A stretch of DNA of 32,708 nucleotides from Solirubrobacteraceae bacterium (GCA_016462625.1 JAEMSV010000043.1:1-32708), one strand, 5' to 3'; positions 14,636 to 23,504 are shown, numbered from the stretch's first letter. Notes: a model not told the origin generated them from the letters alone. Made by a program: numbers and translations.

Positions 14636-15613
14636 GTGTCCGCGTCCGCAGCGAGTACTGCCGGGAAAGGCGCCGGGATCGGCGCGCGCCTGCGCGACCG
14701 GGATCTCAGCGCGGCGCCCGCCGCGCTGAACCTCGTCGAATCGCGGATTCCGGCCGACCGCGCGGAGACGGCGGCGCTGCTCTCGGAAGTCTCCCCCGCC
14801 AAGCTCGGCGGCGAGGCCACCGGGCACGTGATCGGCGTGACGGGCCCGCCCGGTGCCGGCAAGTCGACGTTGCTCTCAGCGCTCGTGCGGGAGTGGCGCG
14901 CGCGAGGACTGACCGTCGCGGTCCTGGCCGTGGACCCGTCGTCGAAGCGGTCCGGCGGCTCACTGCTCGGCGACCGGGCGCGCATCGAGTTCGACCCCGC
15001 CGACCGGGGACTCTTCATCCGCTCCACGGCCGCCGGGGAACGGCTCGGCGGGCTCGCTCCCGCCACGCGTGCGGCGGCACAGGCGCTCGCGCCCGCGTTC
15101 GACATCGTCGTCATCGAGACCGTCGGCGTCGGGCAGTCGGAGACCGACGTGGCCGACGTCGCCGACACCGTCGCGGTGATCGTGCAGCCCGGCTCGGGCG
15201 ACGCGCTGCAGTTCATCAAGAGCGGGATCATGGAGACCCCCGACGTCCTCGTCGTGACCAAGGCCGACCTGGGCCAGATCGCGATCAGCGCGCGCCGGGA
15301 CCTGTCGGCCGCGCTGCGCTCGCTGGGAGCACGTGACACGAAGGTCGTCATGGTCAGCTCCGTCCCGCCGCCCTCGGGCGTCGACGACCTCGCGGACGCG
15401 TTCGCCGCGCACCGCGAGGCCCTCGACCTCCCCGCCCGTCGTCTCGCCGCGCGCCGGGCCGCCGCCCTCGCGGACTTCGCCGTCGAGCGGGGCGAACGCG
15501 GCATGCGCGGTCTCGGTGGCCGCCGCGCGGCGCTGAAGCTCCTCGTCGAGCAGGATCCGGCCCTTGACGTGCCGTCCCTGGTTGCCATCCTGGAAGACAA
15601 GGTGTCCGCATGA
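14636..15613 (+). CDS. meaB: MeaB/ArgK-type G3E GTPase, mutase chaperone
   Basis: A 325-aa P-loop GTPase that guards and reloads adenosylcobalamin-dependent acyl-CoA mutases. The Walker A motif GPPGAGKST is at residues 70-78, followed by the family signature VDPSSKRSGGSLLGDRARI (99-117), the switch region ETVGVGQSETDV and the base-recognition motif TKAD. Starts with GTG 17 bases after the mutase stop, so it very probably serves the adjacent ethylmalonyl-CoA mutase. The C-terminal dimerisation arm is present but on the short side for MeaB. The stop overlaps the next small gene by 3 bases (ATGA). Confidence 0.94.
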   Translation: MSASAASTAGKGAGIGARLRDRDLSAAPAALNLVESRIPADRAETAALLSEVSPAKLGGEATGHVIGVTGPPGAGKSTLLSALVREWRARGLTVAVLAVDPSSKRSGGSLLGDRARIEFDPADRGLFIRSTAAGERLGGLAPATRAAAQALAPAFDIVVIETVGVGQSETDVADVADTVAVIVQPGSGDALQFIKSGIMETPDVLVVTKADLGQIAISARRDLSAALRSLGARDTKVVMVSSVPPPSGVDDLADAFAAHREALDLPARRLAARRAAALADFAVERGERGMRGLGGRRAALKLLVEQDPALDVPSLVAILEDKVSA

Positions 15614-15786
15614 CCGTTCCCGCTCCTCCCGCCGGACTCGTCGCCCAGCTCGCGATCGCGCTCGGCGCCTTCGCCGCCGGCACGCTCGTCGCGCTGCTGT
15701 TCGGTGCCGTGAACCTCGGCGTCGCGATGGGCGTCGGCCAGATCGTCTTCGCGATCGCGGCCGTCTGGATCCTGCTGCGGGGCTGA
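15610..15786 (+). CDS. small two-helix membrane protein, unknown
   Basis: A 58-aa hydrophobic protein that starts inside the MeaB stop codon (ATGA overlap) and ends 5 bases before the PabBC gene. It begins MTVPAPPAGLVAQLAI and has two apparent membrane segments (about residues 10-32 and 35-56), rich in Ala, Gly, Leu and Val, ending in an Arg-Gly tail. I do not recognise a family. Its coupling on both sides indicates that meaB, this gene and pabBC share one transcript. It is short enough to be missed by usual length cut-offs. Confidence 0.72.
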   Translation: MTVPAPPAGLVAQLAIALGAFAAGTLVALLFGAVNLGVAMGVGQIVFAIAAVWILLRG

Positions 15787-15791
15787 CCCAC

Positions 15792-17792
15792 ATGGCACCG
15801 GCCCCGCACCTCCTGGCCGAGGACGCCACGCTCGCCGGCGTCGCGCGCGCGGTCGCGCCCGACGCGCGGCCGTTCGTGCTGACCGGGCGCTGGGGCGGCG
15901 GCGGGGTCTTCGCCGGGAGCGCGCCGTTGCGCGAGGCCGATGACCCGTTCGCGGCACTCGACGATGTGCCCGCGCCCATCGGCGACGCCGTGTTCGGCGG
16001 CGGCTGGGTCGGCCATCTCGGGTTCGCGCTCGGCTCGCGGATCGAGCGGCTCCCCGCCTCGCCCCCAGCCCGGGGCGCGACCTTGCCTGCGCACGGGATG
16101 GCCTTCTACGACCACGTGCTCCGCCTCGACGACGACGGCCGTTGCTGGCTGGAGTCCCTGGGACTCCCAGGCCGCGAGCACGCGGTCTCCGCGCGCGCGG
16201 AGACGCTCCGGGCGCGCCTTGCGGCTCCCGCGCCCCCGGCGGCGTGGCGCATCGACGCGATGGACGTGCTCCCCCCCGGCGGCGGCGGGCACGAGGAGGC
16301 GGTGGCATCGGTCATCGAGCGGATCCGCGCAGGCGAGATCTTCCAGGCCAACATCTGCATGCGGCTCGCCGGGCGCCTCGACGGCTCGGCCCTCGAGGCG
16401 TGGCTCACGCTGATGGAACGCGCCCCCGCCGCCTACGGGGCGTACCTGGGCTGCGAGGACGGCGCACTCCTCAGCGCGTCGCCGGAGCTCTTCCTGCGCC
16501 GGGAAGGACGTCAGGTGTCCTCGCTGCCGATGAAGGGCACCCGCCCCCGGGTCGAGGGCGACAACGACGCCGCCCTGGAGCTGGCGACAGCGGAGAAGGA
16601 CGCGGCCGAGAACGTGATGATCGTCGACCTCATGCGCAACGACCTCGGGCGCGTGTGCGCGTACGGGAGCATCGCGGTCGACCCGCCCGAGGTGCAGGCG
16701 CACCCCGGGGTCTGGCAGCTCGTGCGCCGGGTGTCCGGCACGTTGCGTGACGGCGTCGGCGACGCGGACCTCGTGCGCGCGTGCTTCCCGCCGGGGTCGG
16801 TCGTCGGCGCCCCGAAGGTGCAGGCGCTGAAGGTCATCGCGGCCGAGGAGGCGACGGCGCGGGGCGCGTACTGCGGGGCCATCGGCTACGCGAGCCCGCA
16901 CGCCGGGCTGGAGCTCAGCGTGGCGATCCGCACCCTCGAGGTCGCCGGCCCAGAGATCGCGCTGGGCGTTGGCGGCGGGATCGTGGCGGACTCCGATCCG
17001 GGGCGCGAGCACCACGAGTGCCTCGTCAAGGCCGCCCCGCTCCTCGCTGCCCTCGACGTCCCACAGCCGGTCATGGCCTCGCCCCCGCCGGCGCCCGGCC
17101 CACCGCCGCTGCTGACGAGCACGATCCATCGTCCGGACCCGGCCGCCGGCCTGTTCGAGACCGTCCTGGTCGCCGACCGAGCACCTGTCGCGCTCGACGC
17201 GCACCTGGCCCGGCTGCGCCGCAGCGCACTGGCCGTCTGCGGCGCCGAACCGGCGCTGGCGGTCGCCGCGGCCGAGGTCCACGCGCTCGCGCGCGAGGGT
17301 GCGGCGGCCGTGCGGATCGTCGCGGTCCCCGCCGTGCACGGCGGCTGGACCGTCACGGTCCTGGCCCGTCCGGCGCCGGCGCCGCTCGGGGCGCCCGCCA
17401 CAATCGTCCCGGTCCTGCTCCCGGGTGGCCTCGGCGAGCACAAGTGGGCCGACCGCACGGCCCTGACCGGTCCGCGCGAAGGTGCCTCCTGGCTGCTGTG
17501 CGACCGCGGCGCTGAGGTCCTGGAGGCGGCCTGGGCCAACGTCTGGCTGCGCGAGGGCGACCGGGTCGTGACACCCCCCGCCGACGGCCGTCTGCTGCCC
17601 GGTGTGCGCCGCGCCGCGATCCTGCGCGACCCGTCGGTTGTCGGCGCGAGCGAAGCCGTGGCGGAGCCGTTCAGCCTCACCCGCCTGCACGCGGCAGATC
17701 AGGTCTTCCTGAGCTCCGCGCTGCGCGTCGTCCCCGCCGTGCTCGCCGTCCCGGCACACCCAGGGCGCGATGACGTGGCCGCCCGCCACTAA
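15792..17792 (+). CDS. pabBC: PabB-PabC fusion: aminodeoxychorismate synthase component I / aminodeoxychorismate lyase
   Basis: A 666-aa bifunctional enzyme of p-aminobenzoate (folate) synthesis. Residues about 10-425 form the chorismate-binding PabB domain; PMKGTRPR at 246-253 has the Lys248 typical of PabB (anthranilate synthases have Ala there), with the conserved EIFQANIC, AENVMIVDLMRND and PGSVVGAPK blocks. A proline-rich linker (about 427-442) leads to a PLP fold-type IV lyase domain (about 445-660) that releases pyruvate; Lys551 in HKWADR is the PLP lysine. The two activities complete conversion of chorismate to p-aminobenzoate once a PabA amidotransferase supplies ammonia; no pabA is in the window. 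Spaced 5 bases after the 58-aa membrane protein gene. Confidence 0.92.
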   Translation: MAPAPHLLAEDATLAGVARAVAPDARPFVLTGRWGGGGVFAGSAPLREADDPFAALDDVPAPIGDAVFGGGWVGHLGFALGSRIERLPASPPARGATLPAHGMAFYDHVLRLDDDGRCWLESLGLPGREHAVSARAETLRARLAAPAPPAAWRIDAMDVLPPGGGGHEEAVASVIERIRAGEIFQANICMRLAGRLDGSALEAWLTLMERAPAAYGAYLGCEDGALLSASPELFLRREGRQVSSLPMKGTRPRVEGDNDAALELATAEKDAAENVMIVDLMRNDLGRVCAYGSIAVDPPEVQAHPGVWQLVRRVSGTLRDGVGDADLVRACFPPGSVVGAPKVQALKVIAAEEATARGAYCGAIGYASPHAGLELSVAIRTLEVAGPEIALGVGGGIVADSDPGREHHECLVKAAPLLAALDVPQPVMASPPPAPGPPPLLTSTIHRPDPAAGLFETVLVADRAPVALDAHLARLRRSALAVCGAEPALAVAAAEVHALAREGAAAVRIVAVPAVHGGWTVTVLARPAPAPLGAPATIVPVLLPGGLGEHKWADRTALTGPREGASWLLCDRGAEVLEAAWANVWLREGDRVVTPPADGRLLPGVRRAAILRDPSVVGASEAVAEPFSLTRLHAADQVFLSSALRVVPAVLAVPAHPGRDDVAARH

Positions 17793-17793
17793 C

Positions 17794-18366
17794 ATGGCCC
17801 CGATGGAGGGTTCCGAGGTCCGCGCCTGGCTGCGCTGCTACCGCTGCTGGTCCACCGATCTCGAGGTGCAGGTGCACTACGAGGGCATCCACCGGATCGA
17901 CCCCGAGAGCGGTGAGCGCGCGGACGTCGTCGACGAGCTGCAGGAGGCCGTCGTGCAATGCCTGCAGTGCATGCACGACCAGCCCCACCTGACGTTCCAC
18001 AACGGGCGCGTCGAGCCGGTCGAGGACCGCTGGGAGCGCATGATCGCCGGCACGCCGTGGGTCGCCTCCTGCACCGTGCAGGTCCACGCCGACGAGGTCG
18101 AGACGTGCTCGGGCCCCGAGGCAGGCGACGCGCTCTCGTACGCGGCGTTCGGCGACCACGGCACCCGCGAGTTCTTCACGCACGTGCGGTTCCACAAGCA
18201 CGACGACGACAACACGATCACCGTGCACCTCCTCGTCGAGCTCTACGCCCGGTCGGCCGAAGAGGCCACCGACGTCCTCGACGAAGCCGCCCGCGGCGCG
18301 CTGACGATCACCTCGCTCGCAGAGGAGTCGCGCCCGCCCGCCGCCACCGGCGGCGACCACCGCTGA
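17794..18366 (+). CDS. hypothetical protein with two CxxC motifs
   Basis: A 190-aa soluble acidic protein. Two CxxC motifs (C15/C18 and C56/C59) could bind zinc as a ribbon in the N-terminal third. The remainder (about residues 75-180) mixes strands and helices, including a His/Asp-rich patch (HKHDDDN) and an ELYARSAEEATDVLDEA helix. I do not recognise the family. The chosen ATG follows the pabBC stop by one base; an earlier in-frame ATG (17770) overlaps pabBC and a later one (17803) is possible. It may be the last gene of the ecm-meaB-pabBC transcript. Confidence 0.72.
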   Translation: MAPMEGSEVRAWLRCYRCWSTDLEVQVHYEGIHRIDPESGERADVVDELQEAVVQCLQCMHDQPHLTFHNGRVEPVEDRWERMIAGTPWVASCTVQVHADEVETCSGPEAGDALSYAAFGDHGTREFFTHVRFHKHDDDNTITVHLLVELYARSAEEATDVLDEAARGALTITSLAEESRPPAATGGDHR

Positions 18367-18374
18367 GCGCGGCG

Positions 18375-18421
18375 CTCAGGGTCTCAGGAAGTCCTCAGGA
18401 ACCTCTCGGCGCGCTCTGACG
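18375..18421 (+). promoter_or_regulatory. 11-bp phased direct repeats (CTCAGG), OmpR/PhoB-type site candidate
   Basis: CTCAGGAAGTC, CTCAGGAACCT, CTCGGCGCGCT and a weaker CTGACGGGGCG follow one another with an 11-base period from 18383; an extra CTCAGG lies at 18375. Head-to-tail sites spaced by 11 bp are the hallmark of OmpR/PhoB response regulator dimers. They lie directly upstream of the five-gene MacAB-like operon, which is often under two-component control. No two-component genes are in the window. Confidence 0.5.
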
Positions 18422-18472
18422 GGGCGGCTCCAGACTCGCGTGCGAGTCATGCCGTCCCTCGTCAGGAGTCCC

Positions 18473-18880
18473 GTGCCCTTCGTTCCGTCCCGTGGTGGCT
18501 TCGCTGCCCTGCTGCTCATCGCCTCGTTCGCGGTCGTCGGTTGCGGGGGCGGTGACACGTCCACAGCCGCCCAGCAGGGCGGTCCGGGGCAGGGCGGCCC
18601 GGGATTCATGGCCGACGAGAAGGTCCAGAAGTGCCTCGAGGACGCCGGCATCGAGATGCCCGAACGACCGCAGGGCGGCCCGCCACAGGACGGCCAGCAG
18701 CCGCCCGAGAGCGGCCAGCGCCCGCCCGGCGGGATGCGCAACTCGGCGGAGATGGAGAAGATGCAGGCGGCGCTGAAGAAGTGCGGCATCGACATGCCCG
18801 ACCGGCGGCAGGGCGGTCCGGGTCCCGGCGGCCCGGGCGCTCCCCCGGCAGCGACCACGACGACCGCGCAGGACTCGTGA
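18473..18880 (+). CDS. Gly/Pro/Gln-rich lipoprotein with internal duplication
   Basis: A 135-aa exported lipoprotein, first gene of the MacAB-like operon. The signal peptide ends in VVGC, giving lipidated Cys24. The mature part holds two copies of a short unit (helix with one Cys, then GI[ED]MP[ED]R and QGGP), at about residues 48-68 and 90-112, separated and followed by Gly/Pro/Gln-rich linkers and ending in a TTTT stretch. GTG at 18473 is chosen because AGGAG lies 4 bases upstream; in-frame ATG 18449 and GTG 18440 would give an over-long signal. The stop overlaps the next start (GTGA). Function unknown; its position suggests a surface partner of the transporter. Confidence 0.75.
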   Translation: MPFVPSRGGFAALLLIASFAVVGCGGGDTSTAAQQGGPGQGGPGFMADEKVQKCLEDAGIEMPERPQGGPPQDGQQPPESGQRPPGGMRNSAEMEKMQAALKKCGIDMPDRRQGGPGPGGPGAPPAATTTTAQDS

Positions 18881-20330
18881 CGCACCGGCGCCCCTCCGCG
18901 CTGACGATCCTGATCGGCGCGGTTGCCCTGGCGATCGTCGTCGCCGCCGGCCTCGCGATCGGATCGCCGGAGACCTCGACCGCCGTCGAGCGGACCGTGA
19001 CCGTCAAGAAGGGCGTCGTGCAGTCCACCGTCTCGGGCACGGGGAACCTCGAGCCCGCCCAGCAGGTCGACCTCGACTTCTCGACCTCCGGCGAGATCAC
19101 CTATGTCGCGGTCACGTCCGGCGACCACGTCGACGAGGGCGACGTCCTGGCCAAGGTCGACGACGCGGCCGCGAAGGTCGCGGTCGCCCAGGCCCAGGCC
19201 GAGCTCGAGTCCGCCCAGGACCAGGCGAGCACCGCGACGACGGCCACCGCGACGACCACCACCGCGACGACCACCACCACCTCGACCACGGCCGTCGCGA
19301 CCGCGTATGCCGCGACGGTGACCACCCCGGCGCCGACGACGACCACGCCGCAGGCCGAGGCCCAGACCGAGACCACGCCGCAGACGACCACGCCCCCCAA
19401 GGCCACGACCACGCCCCCGGAGACGACGACCACGCCGTCCGCGCCGTCGTCCGAATCGTCCTCTTCGGGCTCATCCGGCATGAGCGCCGCCGCCGCCGAG
19501 GCGGCCGTCGACAGCGCCCAGCTCGCTCTCGACCAGGCCAACGACGAGCTCGAGGCGACCGTGCTGCGCGCCCCGATCTCCGCCACGGTCACCGACGTCA
19601 CGAAGTCCGAGGGCGAGACGACGGGCGGTGGGAGCAGCTCGTCGTCGTCCGGGTCCGCAGACGCGGACGGCTCGTCCCCGTCCGCCGGTGGTGACGACAG
19701 CTCGTCGTCCTCATCCTCCTCCTCGTCATTCATCACGCTCAGCCAGCTCAGCCGGCTGCGCATGGAGGTCTCGCTCAGCGAGTCCGACATCGACGATGTG
19801 AAGGTCGGACAGGCCGCCACGGTCACGGTCAACGCCAAGGACGGCCAGCAGTTCGCCGCCAAGGTGACGGAGGTCGGGCAGATGTCGTCATCGAGCACCT
19901 CGAGCGACGCCGTCAGCTACCCGGTGACCCTGACCCTCGACAAGACGAGCGCCACGCTCCGTGCCGGGATGAGCGCGTCGGCTGAGATCATCACCGACGA
20001 GACGTCCGGCGTCGTCGTGCCCAACCAGGCGCTTCAGGGTTCGACGGTCACCGTCGAGCGCAACGGTGAGCGCTCCACCCAGCGCGTTCAGGTGGGTGTC
20101 GCAGGTGACACGACGACGGAGATCACCAGCGGGCTCAAGGCCGGCGACGTCGTCGTCGTGACCTCCCAGGCGGCGGCCGCCGGTGCCGCGGCCGGCCAGT
20201 CCGGCGGCGCCACCGCGCCCAACGCGCAGCAGATGCGCGGCGGCGCGGGCGGACTGGGTGGCGGCGGATTCAGCGGTGGACCTCCGAGCGGCGGGGGCTT
20301 CAGCGGCCCGCCGGCCGGCGGTGGCCGGCC

Positions 20331-20334
<4 letters not shown>
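18877..20334 (+). CDS. MacA/HlyD-like periplasmic adaptor with Thr/Ser-rich hairpin replacement
   Basis: A 485-aa membrane-fusion protein for the downstream ABC transporter. An N-terminal anchor (about residues 8-28) precedes a lipoyl/biotinyl half (about 45-105). Where MacA has a long coiled-coil hairpin, this protein has a short helix, a Thr/Pro-rich stretch (about 118-190), a Ser-rich patch, and a second short helix (202-226). The second lipoyl half (227-240, then 285-300) is interrupted by Ser/Gly/Asp-rich sequence (249-284). A beta-barrel region (about 295-375), a membrane-proximal region (378-430) and a Gly-rich tail (432-485) follow. GTG start overlapping the lipoprotein stop. The absence of a TolC-type partner fits the loss of the hairpin tip. 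Confidence 0.85.
19231..19275 (+). repeat. 15-bp tandem repeat coding for the Thr-rich segment
   Basis: ACCGCGACGACCACC occurs twice in perfect tandem (19246 and 19261), preceded by a degenerate copy at 19231 with 13 of 15 bases the same. In frame it encodes Thr-Ala-Thr-Thr-Thr. It shows that the Thr-rich insertion of the adaptor grew at least partly by repeat expansion, and length may vary between strains. Confidence 0.8.
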
Positions 20335-21049
<715 letters not shown>

Positions 21050-21053
<4 letters not shown>

Positions 21054-22267
21054 CCCCGCGCGAGACCATGCGCGTCGCTTTCGGCGGGCTGGCCGCGAAC
21101 AAGATGCGCTCGGCGCTGACGATCCTCGGCATGACGATCGGGGTCGCGTCGGTGATCGTGCTCGTGGCGGTCGGCAACGGCTCCAAGCGCGAGGTCGAGG
21201 CGAGCATCAACGCGCTCGGCAGCAACGTCCTGCTCGTCCTCGGGCAGAGCGGCCCGATGGGTCCGGGGGCGACTGGCGGATCGGGGTTCACGCTCACCAC
21301 GAAGGACGTCAAGGCGCTGTCGAACGACTTCGACGCTCCGGACGTCGCCAACGTCTCCCCCGTCGTCAACGCCTCCGACGTGACGCTGACCACGGGCTCG
21401 GCCTCGTACACGCCGGCGACCTTCGTCGGCACGACCCCCGACTACGTCAAGGCCCGCAGTTTCGACATCGCCTCCGGCGCGATGTTCACGCAGAAGCAGG
21501 TCGACGATCATGAGCGCGTCGCCGTCATCGGCCCCACCGTCGTCGAGAGCCTGTTCTCCGGCCAGGACCCCGTCGGCCAGACGATCCGCGTCAACGGCAC
21601 CGGCTTCACCGTGGTCGGCGTCACCGAGCCGAAGGGCTCCAACGGCCAGCAGGACCAGGACGACCTCGTGCTCGCCCCGCTGACCTCCGTCCAGGACGTG
21701 CTGACCGGCTACGGCAGCCTCGACTCGCTGACCGTGCAGGCGACGTCCGCCGGCGCCCTCAACGCCGCGCAGGCCGAGATCGAGGCGATCCTCACGGAGA
21801 CCCACGACGTCACCGACCCGACCAACCCGGGCTTCACGGTCATCAACCAGGGCTCGGTGCGCGAGGCGTCAACCGAGAGCACCGAGGTCTTCACCACCCT
21901 GCTCGCCGCCGTGGCCGCGATCTCGCTGCTCGTCGGCGGCATCGGCGTCATGAACATCATGCTCGTGAGCGTCACCGAGCGCACGCGGGAGATCGGCATC
22001 CGCAAGGCGATCGGCGCCCGGCGCGCCGACATCCTCGGCCAGTTCCTGACCGAGGCGGTCCTCGTCTCGGTGCTCGGCGGCCTCGTCGGCGTGGTCCTCG
22101 CGCTGCTCGTCAGCCGCATGGAGATCGCGGGCGTGCAGCCCGCGGTCGCGCCGTACTCCGTCGGGCTGGCGTTCGGCGCCTCGGTGCTCGCCGGCCTGTT
22201 CTTCGGCACCTACCCCGCCAGCCGCGCAGCGCGCCTGCGCCCGATCGAGGCCCTGAGATTCGAATGA
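21050..22267 (+). CDS. ABC transporter permease, MacB/FtsX family
   Basis: A 405-aa permease with the four-helix MacB topology: one membrane helix near residues 20-45, an extracytoplasmic MacB_PCD-type domain (about 50-270), then three helices near 280-305, 330-355 and 370-390. The conserved block GGIGVMNIMLVSVTERTREIGIRKAIGA, seen in MacB-type permeases, follows the second helix. With the ATPase it should form a dimeric mechanotransmission complex acting on an extracytoplasmic substrate held by the adaptor. Substrate unknown; peptides, lipids and antibiotics are all possible for this family. GTG start overlaps the ATPase stop (GTGA). Confidence 0.93.
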
Positions 22268-22821
22268 CCCTCGCACCACACCCAGAAGCGCTCGAGACGA
22301 CCGACGACCCGTTCGACGACGACCCGGCACCCGTCGTCCCTCCGTCCCGCCCGCGCGGCAGGCTGACGAAGGCGGGCACCGCGCTGGCCGCCGTCGCACT
22401 GCTCGCCCTGGGCTTCCTCGGCGGCGTCGAGGTGCAGAAGCGCCAAGGCGACGAGGCCGGCGAGGCCGCGGGCGCGATGCCCGGCCCGCCCGGAGCAGCG
22501 ATGATGCGCGGCGGAGGCGCACCGGGTGCCGCGGCGAGCGGAGCCGCGGACCAGGCCGGCCAGCCGATCGCCGGCGAGGTCACCGCGCGCAAGGGCTCGA
22601 CGCTCTACGTCAAGGACAGCTCGGGCACGACCATCAAGGTCAAGGCGCCCGAGAAGGCCACGGTCTCGCGCAACGCTGAGAGCAAGGCGACGCAGATCCA
22701 GCCTGGCGACACCGTCATCGTCCAGGGCAAGACCGCCGAGAGCGGCACGGTGACGGCCACGAGCGTGACCGCCACCGAGGAGGGCGTCACGGGCGGCTTC
22801 GGCGGCCCGCCCGGAGGCTGA
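22264..22821 (+). CDS. membrane-anchored DUF5666-like protein
   Basis: A 185-aa protein at the end of the operon. An acidic/proline-rich cytoplasmic tail (1-34) is followed by one membrane helix (about 37-57), a Gly/Ala/Met-rich linker (68-96) and a small beta domain (about 99-170) with the repeated strand pattern (GEVTARKGSTLYVKD, TTIKVKAPEKATV, GDTVIVQGKT) of DUF5666/OB-like domains. It ends in a Gly-rich GGFGGPPGG tail, similar to the tails of the adaptor and lipoprotein in the same operon. ATG overlaps the permease stop. The convergent ClpP gene ends 1 base away. Likely an accessory part of the transporter; function not known. Confidence 0.82.
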   Translation: MTLAPHPEALETTDDPFDDDPAPVVPPSRPRGRLTKAGTALAAVALLALGFLGGVEVQKRQGDEAGEAAGAMPGPPGAAMMRGGGAPGAAASGAADQAGQPIAGEVTARKGSTLYVKDSSGTTIKVKAPEKATVSRNAESKATQIQPGDTVIVQGKTAESGTVTATSVTATEEGVTGGFGGPPGG

Positions 22822-22822
22822 C

Positions 22823-23425
22823 CTATGCGGCCCGGGGCACGGCGGAGCGGTCCTCGATCACCCGGTCGATGAGGCCGTACTCCGCCGCCTGCTCGGAGGT
22901 GAAGAACCGGTCGCGCTCCATGTCGGAGTGGACCTGCTCGGCGGTCTGCCCGGTGTGCTCGGCGTAGATCTCGTCGAGCCGCGCGCGGATCGCGAGGGTC
23001 TCCCGCGCGTGGATCTCGATGTCGGTCGACTGCCCCTGGAAGCCACCCGACGGCTGGTGGATGAGGATCCGGCTGTTCGGCAGCGCCATGCGCTTCCCCG
23101 GTGCGCCGCCGGTGAGGACGAGCGAGCCCGCCGACATGGCGATCCCGCAGCAGATGGTCTGCACGTCGGGCTTGATGAACTGCATCGTGTCGTAGATCGC
23201 GAGGCCCGCGTAGACGACGCCGCCCGGGGAGTTCACGTACAGGGAGATGTCCTTCTCCGGGTCCTCGGCCTCGAGGTGGAGCAGCTGGGCCACGATGAGG
23301 TTCGCCACCTCGTCGTCGATCGCCGTGCCGAGGAAGACCACCCGCTCGTTGAGCAACCGGGAGTAGATGTCGAACGAGCGCTCGCCGCGCGCATCGCTCT
23401 TGATGACCATCGGGACCAGCGGCAT
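22823..23425 (-). CDS. clpP: ATP-dependent Clp protease proteolytic subunit ClpP
   Basis: A 200-aa serine protease subunit that forms the proteolytic barrel used by Clp ATPases in cytoplasmic protein turnover. The catalytic triad is complete: Ser98 in GIAMSAGS, His123 in LIHQPSGG and Asp172 in [25 protein letters not shown] is the usual ClpP N-terminus, and GGTGGTGGGG precedes this ATG; the open frame extends 27 codons upstream through a likely operator region. It is a single clpP, not next to tig, a second clpP or clpX as in many bacteria, and may be one of several paralogues. Two identical inverted repeats lie between it and the divergent SRPBCC/ArsR pair. Confidence 0.94.
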   Translation of the reverse strand: MPLVPMVIKSDARGERSFDIYSRLLNERVVFLGTAIDDEVANLIVAQLLHLEAEDPEKDISLYVNSPGGVVYAGLAIYDTMQFIKPDVQTICCGIAMSAGSLVLTGGAPGKRMALPNSRILIHQPSGGFQGQSTDIEIHARETLAIRARLDEIYAEHTGQTAEQVHSDMERDRFFTSEQAAEYGLIDRVIEDRSAVPRAA

Positions 23426-23444
23426 GTGCCCCACCACCCTTTCC

Positions 23445-23460
23445 GCAACCTTTGGGTTGC
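23445..23460. promoter_or_regulatory. operator copy 1, GCAACC-N4-GGTTGC
   Basis: A perfect 6-bp inverted repeat with a 4-base centre, 19 bases upstream of the clpP start. It overlaps the -35 of the predicted SRPBCC/arsR promoter. An identical-arm copy lies 44 bp further on, so this is a real recurring site and not a chance palindrome. Confidence 0.65.
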
Positions 23461-23484
23461 ATGTCGTGGTGGGGACGGTAGCAT
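23457..23484 (+). promoter_or_regulatory. predicted promoter of the SRPBCC-arsR pair
   Basis: TTGCAT and TAGCAT are separated by 16 bases (four of six consensus matches each). Start of transcription would fall near 23491, inside operator copy 2, while operator copy 1 covers the -35. That placement suits repression. Confidence 0.4.
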
Positions 23485-23488
23485 GGAC

Positions 23489-23504
23489 GCAACCCCACGG
23501 TTGC
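23489..23504. promoter_or_regulatory. operator copy 2, GCAACC-N4-GGTTGC
   Basis: Second copy with the same arms and spacer length (centre CCAC instead of TTTG), 17 bases before the SRPBCC start and immediately upstream of its Shine-Dalgarno GAAGGAG. Both copies share the flanking form CGCAACC-N4-GGTTGCA. The ArsR-family protein encoded by the second gene of this operon is the nearest candidate binder; a Clp regulator is the alternative. Confidence 0.65.

Noticed and set aside
15354..17795. 813-codon minus-strand frame opposite pabBC
   Set aside because: No domain and extreme Arg/Gly/Val composition; the plus-strand PabB and PabC motifs are complete.
19231..19440. Short tandem repeats that could suggest a CRISPR or minisatellite locus
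   Set aside because: They are in frame inside the adaptor gene, have no unique spacers, and encode a Thr-rich linker.
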